Counted from the first letter of the stretch, positions 1-5,290 are shown. The stretch: DNA of 6,092 nucleotides from an uncultured Clostridia bacterium (GCA_937907975.1 CALEQS010000064.1:1-6092); one strand, 5' to 3'. Notes: a model not told the origin generated them from the letters alone. Numbers and translations: made by a program.

Positions 1-342
1 GGACTGCTGCTGCTTTTTATTGAAGTACTGGATCTCATCCAGATAGAGCAAAACGCCGTTGGGGGCCATCAGTGTGTCCACATCGGAGATCACCTCCCGG
101 ATGTCAGCGATACCCGCCGTTGTGGCATTCAGCCGGTGCAGGGTGCGGTGGGTGCGCTGGGCAATGATATTGGCCACCGTAGTTTTGCCTGTACCGGAAG
201 GCCCATAAAAGACCATGTTTGGAATATTTCCGCTCTCTATGATGCGGCGGAGCATACCGTGCTCGCCGAGAATATGCGTTTGCCCCACGACCTCATCCAA
301 CGTCTGGGGCCGGATGTCATCTGCCAGAGGACGATATTCCAT
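1..342 (-). CDS. rarA: Replication-associated recombination protein A (AAA+ ATPase), N-terminal part
   Basis: This is the first 114 residues of a RarA/MgsA-family AAA+ ATPase; the rest lies beyond the left edge. The family acts at stalled replication forks and is related to clamp-loader ATPases. Visible motifs are the N-terminal PLADDIRPQTLDEVVGQ signature, Walker A GPSGTGKTT at residues 47-55, the family motif LNATTAGIADIREVI around 71-85, and Walker B LLYLDEIQ with catalytic D102/E103. The Walker B continuation QYFNKKQQQ differs from the common HRFNKxQQD; I believe this variant occurs in clostridia, from memory. The ATG at 342 is chosen because AGGCGG lies 8 nt upstream and the family start MxYRPLA follows; a GTG at 351 is possible. 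The gene sits 20 nt beyond the glyA terminator, so it is probably transcribed from a promoter nested there or by read-through. Confidence 0.93.
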   Translation of the reverse strand, partial: MEYRPLADDIRPQTLDEVVGQTHILGEHGMLRRIIESGNIPNMVFYGPSGTGKTTVANIIAQRTHRTLHRLNATTAGIADIREVISDVDTLMAPNGVLLYLDEIQYFNKKQQQS

Positions 343-360
343 CTCGCTCACCGCCTGTAA

Positions 361-400
361 TCAAAAATAGGACTGCCGCAAATGCGGCAGTCCTATTTTA
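361..400 (-). terminator. Intrinsic terminator downstream of glyA
   Basis: A perfect 16-bp inverted repeat (364-379 with 384-399, core AGGACTGCCGC/GCGGCAGTCCT) closes on an AAAT loop. Read on the minus strand it ends in ATTTTTGA. It starts 13 nt after the glyA stop, as expected for its terminator. The symmetric A/T flanks could make it work in both directions, but no plus-strand gene ends here. Confidence 0.9.
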
Positions 401-423
401 GCATACTTTGTTTCAGCGATAAA
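395..423 (-). promoter_or_regulatory. Candidate rarA promoter nested in the glyA terminator
   Basis: On the minus strand an extended -10, TGC-TAAAAT, lies at 403-395, with a weak -35 (TTTATC, 423-418) 17 nt upstream. Initiation would fall near 388, inside the upstream arm of the terminator hairpin. The resulting RNA would lack most of that arm and so should escape the terminator. This is inference; the -35 is poor (three of six consensus bases). Confidence 0.35.
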
Positions 424-1660
424 GGGGATACTTTTCCGTCAGCGCCACGACCTGTGCGCGGATCTCGTCCGCCCTGGTGTCGTAGTGCTGGGCAGTTTCG
501 CAGATCAGATGGCCCACCAGACGGAAGTCCTCCTCATTCAGGCCGCGGCTGGTCGCCGCCGGGGTGCCGAGACGCAGGCCGCTGGTGACAAAGGGCTTCT
601 CCGGGTCATTGGGAATGGTGTTCTTATTGGCGGTGATAAACACATCGTCCAGGCGCTTCTCCATCTCCTTGCCCGTCAGGTGCGCCGGACGCAAATCCAC
701 CAGCATCAGGTGGTTATCGGTGCCGCCGCTGACCAGATCCAGGCCGCCCTCCAGGATCGCGCCGGCCATGGCCTGTGCATTGTCCAGAATGTGCTGCTGA
801 TAGGTCTTGAATTCCGGACGGAGCGCCTCACCCAGTGCCACCGCCTTGGCGGCGATGATGTGCATCAGAGGGCCGCCCTGAGAGCCGGGGAAAACGGCGG
901 AATTGATCTTCTTGGCAATGGCCTCGTCATTGCAGAGGATCATACCGCCGCGGGGGCCGCGCAGAGTCTTATGCGTGGTGGTGGTCACCACATCCGCATA
1001 GGGCACGGGAGAGGGGTGCAGACCGGCGGCGACCAGGCCGGCGATGTGCGCCATGTCCACCATCAGGTAAGCGCCCACCTCATGGGCAATGTCCGCAAAG
1101 GCCTTGAAGTCGATGATGCGGGGATAGGCGGAGGCGCCGGCAATGATCATCTTGGGTTTGTGCTTGTGGGCCAGTTCCCGCACCTGATCGTAGTCGATGC
1201 GGTGGGTCACCGGATCGACGCCGTAGGCGACCATATGATAGTGCTTACCAGAGAAGTTGACGGGAGAGCCATGGGTCAGATGGCCGCCCTGATCCAGATT
1301 CATGCCCATGACGGTGTCGCCCAGCTCACACAGCGCCTGATAGACCGCGTAGTTGGCCTGCGCACCGGAATGAGGCTGGACGTTGGCAAATTTTGCGCCA
1401 AACAGCTCTTTGGCACGATCCCGGGCGATCTCCTCCACGATGTCCACATACTCACAGCCGCCATAGTAACGCTTTCCGGGATAACCCTCCGCATACTTAT
1501 TGGTCAGCACGCTTCCAGCCGCCACCAGCACTGCGGGGCTGACAATGTTTTCAGAGGCGATCAGCTCAATATTCCGATTCTGACGCTCATATTCTTTGCG
1601 GACTGCCGCACCGACTTCAGGATCGGCAGCGGAAAGAAAGTCCATCATTTCCTGCACCAT
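413..1660 (-). CDS. glyA: Serine hydroxymethyltransferase
   Basis: This PLP enzyme interconverts serine plus tetrahydrofolate with glycine plus methylene-tetrahydrofolate in the cytoplasm, the main source of one-carbon units. The 415-residue protein matches the usual family length of about 410-420. It shows IELIASEN near the N-terminus, the YPGKRYYGG substrate loop, the PHSGAQAN cofactor-contact region, D202 and H205 in VDMAHIAG for PLP binding, and the PLP Schiff-base lysine K231 in TTTTHKTLRGPRGG. The ATG at 1660 is preferred: GGAG lies 10 nt upstream, whereas the upstream GTG at 1669 has GGAG only 1 nt away. The gene is monocistronic or loosely linked to rarA, with its own promoter and a strong terminator. 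It is divergent from nth. A long plus-strand reading frame runs opposite most of it and is a codon-bias shadow. Confidence 0.97.
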   Translation of the reverse strand: MVQEMMDFLSAADPEVGAAVRKEYERQNRNIELIASENIVSPAVLVAAGSVLTNKYAEGYPGKRYYGGCEYVDIVEEIARDRAKELFGAKFANVQPHSGAQANYAVYQALCELGDTVMGMNLDQGGHLTHGSPVNFSGKHYHMVAYGVDPVTHRIDYDQVRELAHKHKPKMIIAGASAYPRIIDFKAFADIAHEVGAYLMVDMAHIAGLVAAGLHPSPVPYADVVTTTTHKTLRGPRGGMILCNDEAIAKKINSAVFPGSQGGPLMHIIAAKAVALGEALRPEFKTYQQHILDNAQAMAGAILEGGLDLVSGGTDNHLMLVDLRPAHLTGKEMEKRLDDVFITANKNTIPNDPEKPFVTSGLRLGTPAATSRGLNEEDFRLVGHLICETAQHYDTRADEIRAQVVALTEKYPLYR

Positions 1661-1721
1661 AGCAAACACACTCCATTCGGGGGTAAAATTGATAAAGGAA
1701 TATCATCCCTATATGGCCGTA

Positions 1722-1750
1722 ATTATATCAAACCAGTTCGGTGCATACAA
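1722..1750 (-). promoter_or_regulatory. glyA promoter (SigA-type)
   Basis: On the minus strand a consensus -10 TATAAT (1727-1722) sits 17 nt from a -35 TTGTAT (1750-1745). The predicted start is near 1715, giving a leader of about 55 nt before the ATG at 1660. The -10 and spacing are ideal and the -35 is moderate. I saw no riboswitch-like fold in the leader. Confidence 0.7.
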
Positions 1751-1767
1751 CTATTTTCTTGAATTTT

Positions 1768-1777
1768 GGATGCATCC
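1768..1777. repeat. 10-bp perfect palindrome between divergent promoters
   Basis: GGATGCATCC is its own reverse complement. It lies between the glyA -35 and the nth extended -10, roughly where an nth -35 would be. It could be an operator half-shared by both genes, but a short palindrome of this size may be chance. Confidence 0.3.
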
Positions 1778-1789
1778 CTGTCGATTCTA

Positions 1790-1798
1790 TGGTATGAT
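1790..1798 (+). promoter_or_regulatory. Candidate nth promoter (extended -10)
   Basis: TGG-TATGAT forms an extended -10 (1790-1798). No good -35 lies at 16-18 nt; TTGAAT at 1759 and TTGGAT at 1766 are too far upstream (28 and 21 nt). Predicted initiation near 1805 would leave a 24-nt leader carrying the nth ribosome site. Confidence 0.45.
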
Positions 1799-1828
1799 GA
1801 GAGCAATCTTATCGGTGAGGTCTATGTT

Positions 1829-2473
1829 ATGAAACGAAAAGAAGATGTGCTCTCCATTGTCAACGCGTTGAAACAGCTCTACCCCGATGCACTGTGCTCT
1901 CTGCAATATGACAAAGACTATGAACTGCTGTTCGCCGTACGCCTGTCCGCCCAGTGCACCGACGAGCGGGTCAACAAGGTGACTCCCGCGCTGTTTGAGC
2001 GCTTTCCCACGCTGGAAGCCTTCGCCGAGGCCGATCCGGCTGAAGTGGCCAAATACATTCACTCCTGCGGCTTCTTCAACGGCAAGAGCCGGGACCTGGT
2101 GGGCTGCGCTCAGATGCTGCTCCGGGACTATGGCGGCAAGGTGCCCTCCAAAATGGAAGACCTGCTCAAACTGCCCGGCGTGGGCCGCAAAACTGCCAAC
2201 CTGATCCAGGGCGATATTTTCCATACTCCGGGTGTAGTCGTAGCCGACACCCACTGCATCCGCATTGCCGGACGGCTGGGGCTTACGGACGGGACGAAGG
2301 ACCCGGCCAAGGTGGAGCAGCAATTACGCAAAGTCCTGCCCCCAGAGGAGTCCAACAATTTCTGCCACCGCATGGTACTCCATGGACGGGCGGTCTGTAC
2401 GGCGCGGGTCGCAAAATGCGAGATCTGTCCGTTGACAGAATGGTGTTCACATTACCAGAGTTTCTCAAATTGA
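1829..2473 (+). CDS. nth: Endonuclease III (Fe-S DNA glycosylase/AP lyase)
   Basis: A bifunctional base-excision-repair enzyme that removes oxidised pyrimidines and cleaves the abasic site by beta-elimination. The 214-residue protein is close to the E. coli Nth length of 211. It shows the helix-hairpin-helix LPGVGRKTAN with catalytic lysine K121, the catalytic aspartate D140 in VADTHCIR, and a complete [4Fe-4S] ligand set C190-X6-C197-X2-C200-X5-C206 near the C-terminus. The presence of the cluster and both catalytic residues distinguishes it from MutY. The ATG at 1829 follows GGTGAGG by 8 nt; an in-frame ATG at 1766 would lie upstream of the likely promoter and adds a non-family extension. 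Transcribed alone, divergent from glyA and convergent with queH. Confidence 0.96.
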   Translation: MKRKEDVLSIVNALKQLYPDALCSLQYDKDYELLFAVRLSAQCTDERVNKVTPALFERFPTLEAFAEADPAEVAKYIHSCGFFNGKSRDLVGCAQMLLRDYGGKVPSKMEDLLKLPGVGRKTANLIQGDIFHTPGVVVADTHCIRIAGRLGLTDGTKDPAKVEQQLRKVLPPEESNNFCHRMVLHGRAVCTARVAKCEICPLTEWCSHYQSFSN

Positions 2474-2622
2474 ATTGAAAAGTAATTTTACTTCACATAT
2501 GTGTAGACTGTAAAGTTTTGTCCTTTATCAAGCATCTATTACATCCGTTTGTGTGAAGGTATTTGCTTGCCTCTATTTTGTAGCGTAATGTACTTTCACT
2601 TTTCACTTCATTTCGTTTATTT
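2474..2622. other. AT-rich convergent intergenic region, no gene seen
   Basis: This gap between the 3' ends of nth and queH is much more AT-rich than its flanks. No strong GC-rich terminator is visible. It holds a short AAGTAATTTTACTT inverted repeat (about 2480-2493), a 7-bp inverted repeat CTTCACA/TGTGAAG (2491-2497 with 2552-2558) and a CTTTCAC/CTTTTCAC-type repeat near 2592-2607. Any of these may help end convergent transcripts. No convincing small ORF or RNA was found. Confidence 0.4.
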
Positions 2623-3270
2623 TTATTCAGATTTTCTCTCTTTATCAGCTTTCTGTGCTTCTCGCTCTGCTCTGGAGCAAGCACAGCCACAGTAATCCTG
2701 CCTGTAGAGGTGGTACTCCGCAGACAACTGGATGGAGCGTTTGTAGCCCTCCCGCTTTTTGAAATCTGAGGTCAGGTACTTTGTCTGATAGAGCGGTGCA
2801 AGCTCCTCTCCGATCTCATTCAGCGCCTTTGCATTCTTCAGCGGACTGATTGACAATGTCGTGGTAAAGTATTCACATCCGAGCTTTTGTGCGATTCGCC
2901 CCGCCTCTTCCAGCCGCAGGCGGTAGCAGACCATGCACCGTTTTCCGCCCTCCGGCTCCTGTTCCAAGCCCTTGACCGCCTGGTGGAATCGCTCTGGATC
3001 ATAGCGTCCCTCCACCACCCTGATGCCCGCATCTGGCAGCATTTCGCTGACCAGCCGCTTCACCTCGGACACGCGATAGTGATACTCGCTCTCCGGCTCA
3101 ATGTTCGGATTATAATAAAACAGGGTGATGTCAAAATAGTGGGACAGATATTCCAACACATAACTGCTGCAAGGCGCACAGCAGGCATGCAGCAGCAGGG
3201 TCGGACGACGTCCGTTCAGTCCGGCGATCACTTTATCCAATTCCTTTTGATAATTACGGTTTGCATTCAT
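2623..3270 (-). CDS. queH: Epoxyqueuosine reductase QueH (DUF208)
   Basis: QueH performs the last step of queuosine synthesis, reducing epoxyqueuosine to queuosine in the anticodon of GUN tRNAs; it is a non-orthologous replacement of cobalamin-dependent QueG. The 215-residue protein carries the vicinal cysteine motif HACCAPC (C30, C31, C34), the CMVC pair (C112, C115) expected to complete the [4Fe-4S] site with C30/C31, and the C-terminal YCGCAC cluster (C194, C196, C198). FYYNPNIEP and SISPLKNA are also family-like. The tail after residue 200 is charged and low-complexity. ATG 3270 is chosen because AGGTG lies 6 nt upstream; a GTG at 3279 overlaps that ribosome site. No other queuosine genes are in the window. 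It is divergent from the Nudix gene. Confidence 0.93.
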   Translation of the reverse strand: MNANRNYQKELDKVIAGLNGRRPTLLLHACCAPCSSYVLEYLSHYFDITLFYYNPNIEPESEYHYRVSEVKRLVSEMLPDAGIRVVEGRYDPERFHQAVKGLEQEPEGGKRCMVCYRLRLEEAGRIAQKLGCEYFTTTLSISPLKNAKALNEIGEELAPLYQTKYLTSDFKKREGYKRSIQLSAEYHLYRQDYCGCACSRAEREAQKADKERKSE

Positions 3271-3316
3271 TAGGTTCACCTATTTCAATGTGATTCAGCG
3301 CATAGCGCCCTCATAC

Positions 3317-3322
3317 ATTATA
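3317..3322 (-). promoter_or_regulatory. Possible -10 element for queH
   Basis: A perfect minus-strand TATAAT lies at 3322-3317, giving an expected start near 3310 and a 40-nt leader. No acceptable -35 stands 16-18 nt upstream and there is no TG extension, so this may be a chance match in an AT-rich gap. The leader would contain the small inverted repeat GCGC-ATA-GCGC (3298-3308). Confidence 0.35.
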
Positions 3323-3342
3323 TTATTATGGAGGACAACACT

Positions 3343-3960
3343 ATGGATTATGAAAAACTCAAATCCACCCTGGCCCAGCACAAACCCGGGCCAATGGACG
3401 GCCGCCCTCCTTGTGCGGTGCTTGTCCCGCTGGTGCGGCACAATGGCGAGGACTGCCTGCTCTTTGAACTGCGAGCAGCCAGCCTGCGCTGGCAGCCCGG
3501 CGAGGTCTGCTTTCCTGGCGGACGTATGGAGCCGGAAGAGACTGCACTGGAGTGTGCTCTACGGGAAACCCGGGAGGAACTTGGACTCAGCGCAGACCAC
3601 ATGGATCTCATCGGCCCTATGGACTACACCATGCATGCTTCCGGCTTTCCGGTGTTCCCCTATCTCGCCCGGCTTCACCCGGGCTGGGAGGACATACTGC
3701 AGTTGAATACGGACGAGGTAGAGGAGGTCTTTACGATTCCCCTCTCCTATCTGCGCTATAACCGCCCAAAAACAGTTCGGGTCGAGCGGAGCTATCACAC
3801 CATCGACGGCCTGCCTGAGGAGGATCGGGCGCTGATCGAATGCCCGCCGCGGCTGGAGGCCTCCCCTGTACTGTTCTGGGACTACGAGGGGAAACTGCTC
3901 TGGGGTATGACTGCCCGGATCACCGAGTGGCTGATTCGCTGGCTGGAGCAGCAGAGATGA
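3343..3960 (+). CDS. Nudix hydrolase, CoA pyrophosphatase-type
   Basis: A Nudix-fold pyrophosphohydrolase most like the NudL/CoA pyrophosphatase (UPF0035) group, which splits CoA into phosphopantetheine and 3',5'-ADP. The complete Nudix box G60-X5-E66-X7-R74-E75-X2-E78-E79-X-G81 is present, with the Mg2+-binding glutamates intact. Just before it, LLFELRAASLRWQPGEVCFPGG (residues 39-60, split here only by family alignment) fits the LLxxRSxxLRxHxGxVxFPGG CoA signature. At 205 residues it matches the family length. ATG 3343 follows GGAGG by 8 nt; the upstream ATG at 3328 overlaps that site. Its stop overlaps the next gene by ATGA, implying translational coupling. Substrate is inferred from the motif, since other Nudix specificities are hard to exclude. 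No clear promoter was found in front. Confidence 0.88.
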   Translation: MDYEKLKSTLAQHKPGPMDGRPPCAVLVPLVRHNGEDCLLFELRAASLRWQPGEVCFPGGRMEPEETALECALRETREELGLSADHMDLIGPMDYTMHASGFPVFPYLARLHPGWEDILQLNTDEVEEVFTIPLSYLRYNRPKTVRVERSYHTIDGLPEEDRALIECPPRLEASPVLFWDYEGKLLWGMTARITEWLIRWLEQQR

Positions 3961-4475
3961 GGTTCCCCTACAAACTCATCCGCTCCCACCGCCGCACGAT
4001 CTCCATCCAGATTACCCGCGACGCCGCTGTGGTCGTCCGCGCTCCGCTGCGGGTGTCCGTGCGGGACGTAGAATACTTTCTTAACGAAAAAGAACACTGG
4101 ATTCAGGTTCATCTGGAACGCCAACAGGCGCGGCTGGCAGCGCATCCGGAGCCGGACGAGGTGACCTGGCAGTGCTGGAAAACGGAGGCCAAGGAGTACA
4201 TCCCGCCCCGGGCCTCTTATTATGCCCAGCGCATGGGGGTCTCCCCCACCGCCATCCGCTTTTCCCGGGCGAAGACCCGATTCGGCAGCTGCAGCGCCAA
4301 GGACAGCATCACCTTTTCCCTGCGGCTGATGGACTACCCCAAAGAGGCCGTCGATTATGTGATCGTCCACGAGCTGGCCCACATCAGGCATAAAAACCAC
4401 GGCAGGGAATTCTACCGCTTTGTGGCCTCTGTTCTGCCGGACTACCGCCAGCGGGAGGCCCTGCTGAAGCAGTAA
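3957..4475 (+). CDS. YgjP/DUF45-type zinc metallopeptidase
   Basis: A predicted soluble metallopeptidase of the YgjP-like (DUF45, M48-related) family, whose cellular substrate is poorly known. The 172-residue length is close to E. coli YgjP. The zinc site is complete: H128-E129-x-x-H132 followed by a third histidine H138 in the pattern HELAHIRHKNHGREF. Other family blocks are the N-terminal RSHRRTISIQI strand, VRAPLRVSVRDVE, EKEHWI, and TRFGSC before the catalytic helix. The ATG overlaps the Nudix stop as ATGA, and GGAG lies 8 nt upstream inside the Nudix gene. The two genes therefore form an operon, but I know of no established functional link between them. No signal peptide or membrane segment is visible. 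Confidence 0.9.
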   Translation: MRFPYKLIRSHRRTISIQITRDAAVVVRAPLRVSVRDVEYFLNEKEHWIQVHLERQQARLAAHPEPDEVTWQCWKTEAKEYIPPRASYYAQRMGVSPTAIRFSRAKTRFGSCSAKDSITFSLRLMDYPKEAVDYVIVHELAHIRHKNHGREFYRFVASVLPDYRQREALLKQ

Positions 4476-4484
4476 TATGTGTTG

Positions 4485-4507
4485 TTATATATTTATTTAT
4501 ATATTTA
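4485..4507. repeat. AT-rich 11-bp direct repeat in the convergent gap
   Basis: TTATATATTTA occurs at 4485-4495 and again at 4497-4507. It lies between the convergent 3' ends of the metallopeptidase gene and ruvX. The gap is nearly pure A/T and has no GC-rich terminator hairpin. It may be simple low-complexity sequence. Confidence 0.6.
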
Positions 4508-4518
4508 TAATGTATAGT

Positions 4519-4932
4519 TCAGCGCTGGCAGAAAGTCAGGTAGCCCTCCAGGATCAGCGTTGCCGCCACTGCATCCACGACCTTCTTGCGTTTTTTGCCG
4601 TGTCTGCCCGCTTCGCTCAGGATACGATGGGCATCCACCGTGGTGCGGCGCTCATCCCAGAGCGTTACCTTTAATCCGGTCTCTTTCCGCAGGCGCTCAG
4701 CCAGTGCCTCGCTCTTTTCCGCACGGACACCAAGGGTGCCGTTCATATTCTTCGGATAACCCAGCACCAGTTCCTCCACCTTATAGTCCGCAATATACTG
4801 TTTCAGCCGCTCAACGACCACATCCTCACTGCGGCTGTCGATGGTCTCTGCAGTTCCTGCGCCAAAGCCAAGCAGATCAGAAATAGCAACACCAGTATGG
4901 GCGTCTCCATAATCAATCGCCATAATTCGCAT
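4519..4932 (-). CDS. ruvX: Putative pre-16S rRNA nuclease / Holliday junction resolvase-like RuvX (YqgF)
   Basis: An RNase H-fold YqgF/RuvX protein; the E. coli member is essential and implicated in 5' maturation of 16S rRNA, while resolvase activity has also been reported for the family. The 137-residue protein has normal length. The acidic catalytic residues are recognisable: D7 in MAIDYGD, E94 in the LWDERRTT motif, and D120 in VVDAVAA. GYPKNMNG (58-65) is the conserved middle block. ATG 4932 is chosen for AGGAGAG 8 nt upstream and the family start MRIMAIDYG; a GTG at 4956 would include that ribosome site in the coding region. It is transcribed alone here, divergent from the rpmG operon, with its own promoter. 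Confidence 0.94.
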   Translation of the reverse strand: MRIMAIDYGDAHTGVAISDLLGFGAGTAETIDSRSEDVVVERLKQYIADYKVEELVLGYPKNMNGTLGVRAEKSEALAERLRKETGLKVTLWDERRTTVDAHRILSEAGRHGKKRKKVVDAVAATLILEGYLTFCQR

Positions 4933-4975
4933 ATCTAAAACTCTCCTTTTGAGCACATCTGTTTATCACGGTTCT

Positions 4976-5003
4976 ATTCTAACATTTTTCTTTGAAATAG
5001 CAA
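4976..5003 (-). promoter_or_regulatory. ruvX promoter
   Basis: On the minus strand an extended -10, TGT-TAGAAT (4984-4976), lies 16 nt from a -35 TTGCTA (5003-4998). Initiation is expected near 4969, giving a leader of about 37 nt. Its -35 is only 10 bp from the -35 of the divergent rpmG promoter, so the two polymerases probably interfere. Confidence 0.65.
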
Positions 5004-5013
5004 GAAAAAATGC

Positions 5014-5042
5014 TTGACTTGACTCAGCTGTGGTGATAGAAT
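5014..5042 (+). promoter_or_regulatory. Promoter of the rpmG-secE-nusG operon
   Basis: TTGACT (5014-5019) and TAGAAT (5037-5042) are separated by exactly 17 nt, five of six consensus bases in each. Initiation is expected near 5049-5050. It is the only convincing promoter ahead of rpmG, 240 nt upstream of the start codon, so a long leader is transcribed first. Confidence 0.85.
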
Positions 5043-5049
5043 TAAAGCT

Positions 5050-5290
5050 ACCTGTGAGGCAGGGTGTATTCGTCATGCACTTTTCTAGGTGTGTGAGATC
5101 CCCTGGCGCGGCACTTCAGGTGCCAGAACAGGGAGGCAGTAAAGTCTGCCGAAACCTTTATTTATGCTCGGGCCGCAGAGAGATTCTGCCCTGACAGAAT
5201 GGATTTCGGTAGGCGTTCACCTATTTCGGGTACAGCTGACGAGATCCTTTTTTTGTGCCCGATCGAATTATTTTAAGGAGGTGCCAGGAT
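5050..5290 (+). promoter_or_regulatory. Structured 5' leader of rpmG with attenuator architecture
   Basis: About 240 nt of non-coding leader rich in alternative helices (all pairings by eye). In order: CCTG/CAGG (5051-5063); GTGTAT/ATGCAC (5064-5080); CCCTG/CAGGG (5101-5105 with 5129-5133) enclosing GGCAC/GTGCC (5110-5124); GGCAG/CTGCC (5135-5150); and ATTCTG/CAGAAT (5183-5200). A 13-pair antiterminator-like helix joins 5144-5156 (GTCTGCCGAAACC) to 5201-5214 with one bulged A and two G-U pairs. It excludes both the 5135-5150 hairpin and the terminator at 5201-5254. GAGGCAG occurs twice (5056, 5133), and AGGTGCCAG occurs in the leader (5118-5126) and at the ribosome site (5279-5287). I saw no T-box, tRNA or riboswitch core that I recognise. 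It could alternatively yield a separate small RNA of about 205 nt. Confidence 0.7.
5201..5254 (+). terminator. Intrinsic terminator in the rpmG leader (attenuator)
   Basis: GGATTTCG (5201-5208) pairs with CGAGATCC (5240-5247) over 8 bp with one G-U. After one G-A mismatch, three more pairs follow (5210-5212 with 5236-5238). Seven T follow immediately (5248-5254). It stands between promoter and gene, 36 nt before the rpmG start, so it must be conditional or leaky. The 23-nt loop is longer than usual and the stem is only moderately GC-rich. Confidence 0.65.

Noticed and set aside
485..1762. 425-codon plus-strand ORF opposite glyA
   Set aside because: It is antisense to an unmistakable GlyA; the His/Gly/Val-rich translation matches no family and reflects the codon bias of the real gene.
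1787..2323. 178-codon minus-strand ORF opposite nth
   Set aside because: It is a shadow of nth, which has all its catalytic and Fe-S residues.
2474..2622. Strong bidirectional terminator between nth and queH
   Set aside because: Only short or weak inverted repeats were found; none has a GC-rich stem followed by a T tract.
2493..2690. 65-codon minus-strand ORF overlapping the queH 3' end
   Set aside because: It uses another frame of queH and then AT-rich spacer; Lys/Asn-rich composition follows base content and no ribosome site was seen.
3882..4400. 172-codon minus-strand ORF opposite the Nudix/YgjP junction
   Set aside because: It spans two real overlapping genes on the other strand and has no recognisable domain.
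5050..5254. 6S RNA or another known housekeeping RNA
   Set aside because: The length is similar to 6S, but the 5' and 3' ends do not pair to close a rod. No SRP, RNase P or tmRNA core was seen. A covariance-model search would settle it.
5050..5290. T-box or metabolite riboswitch
   Set aside because: There is no T-box TGG-ACC-type sequence, and no core that I recognise for TPP, SAM, FMN, cobalamin, glycine, purine, THF or c-di-GMP.
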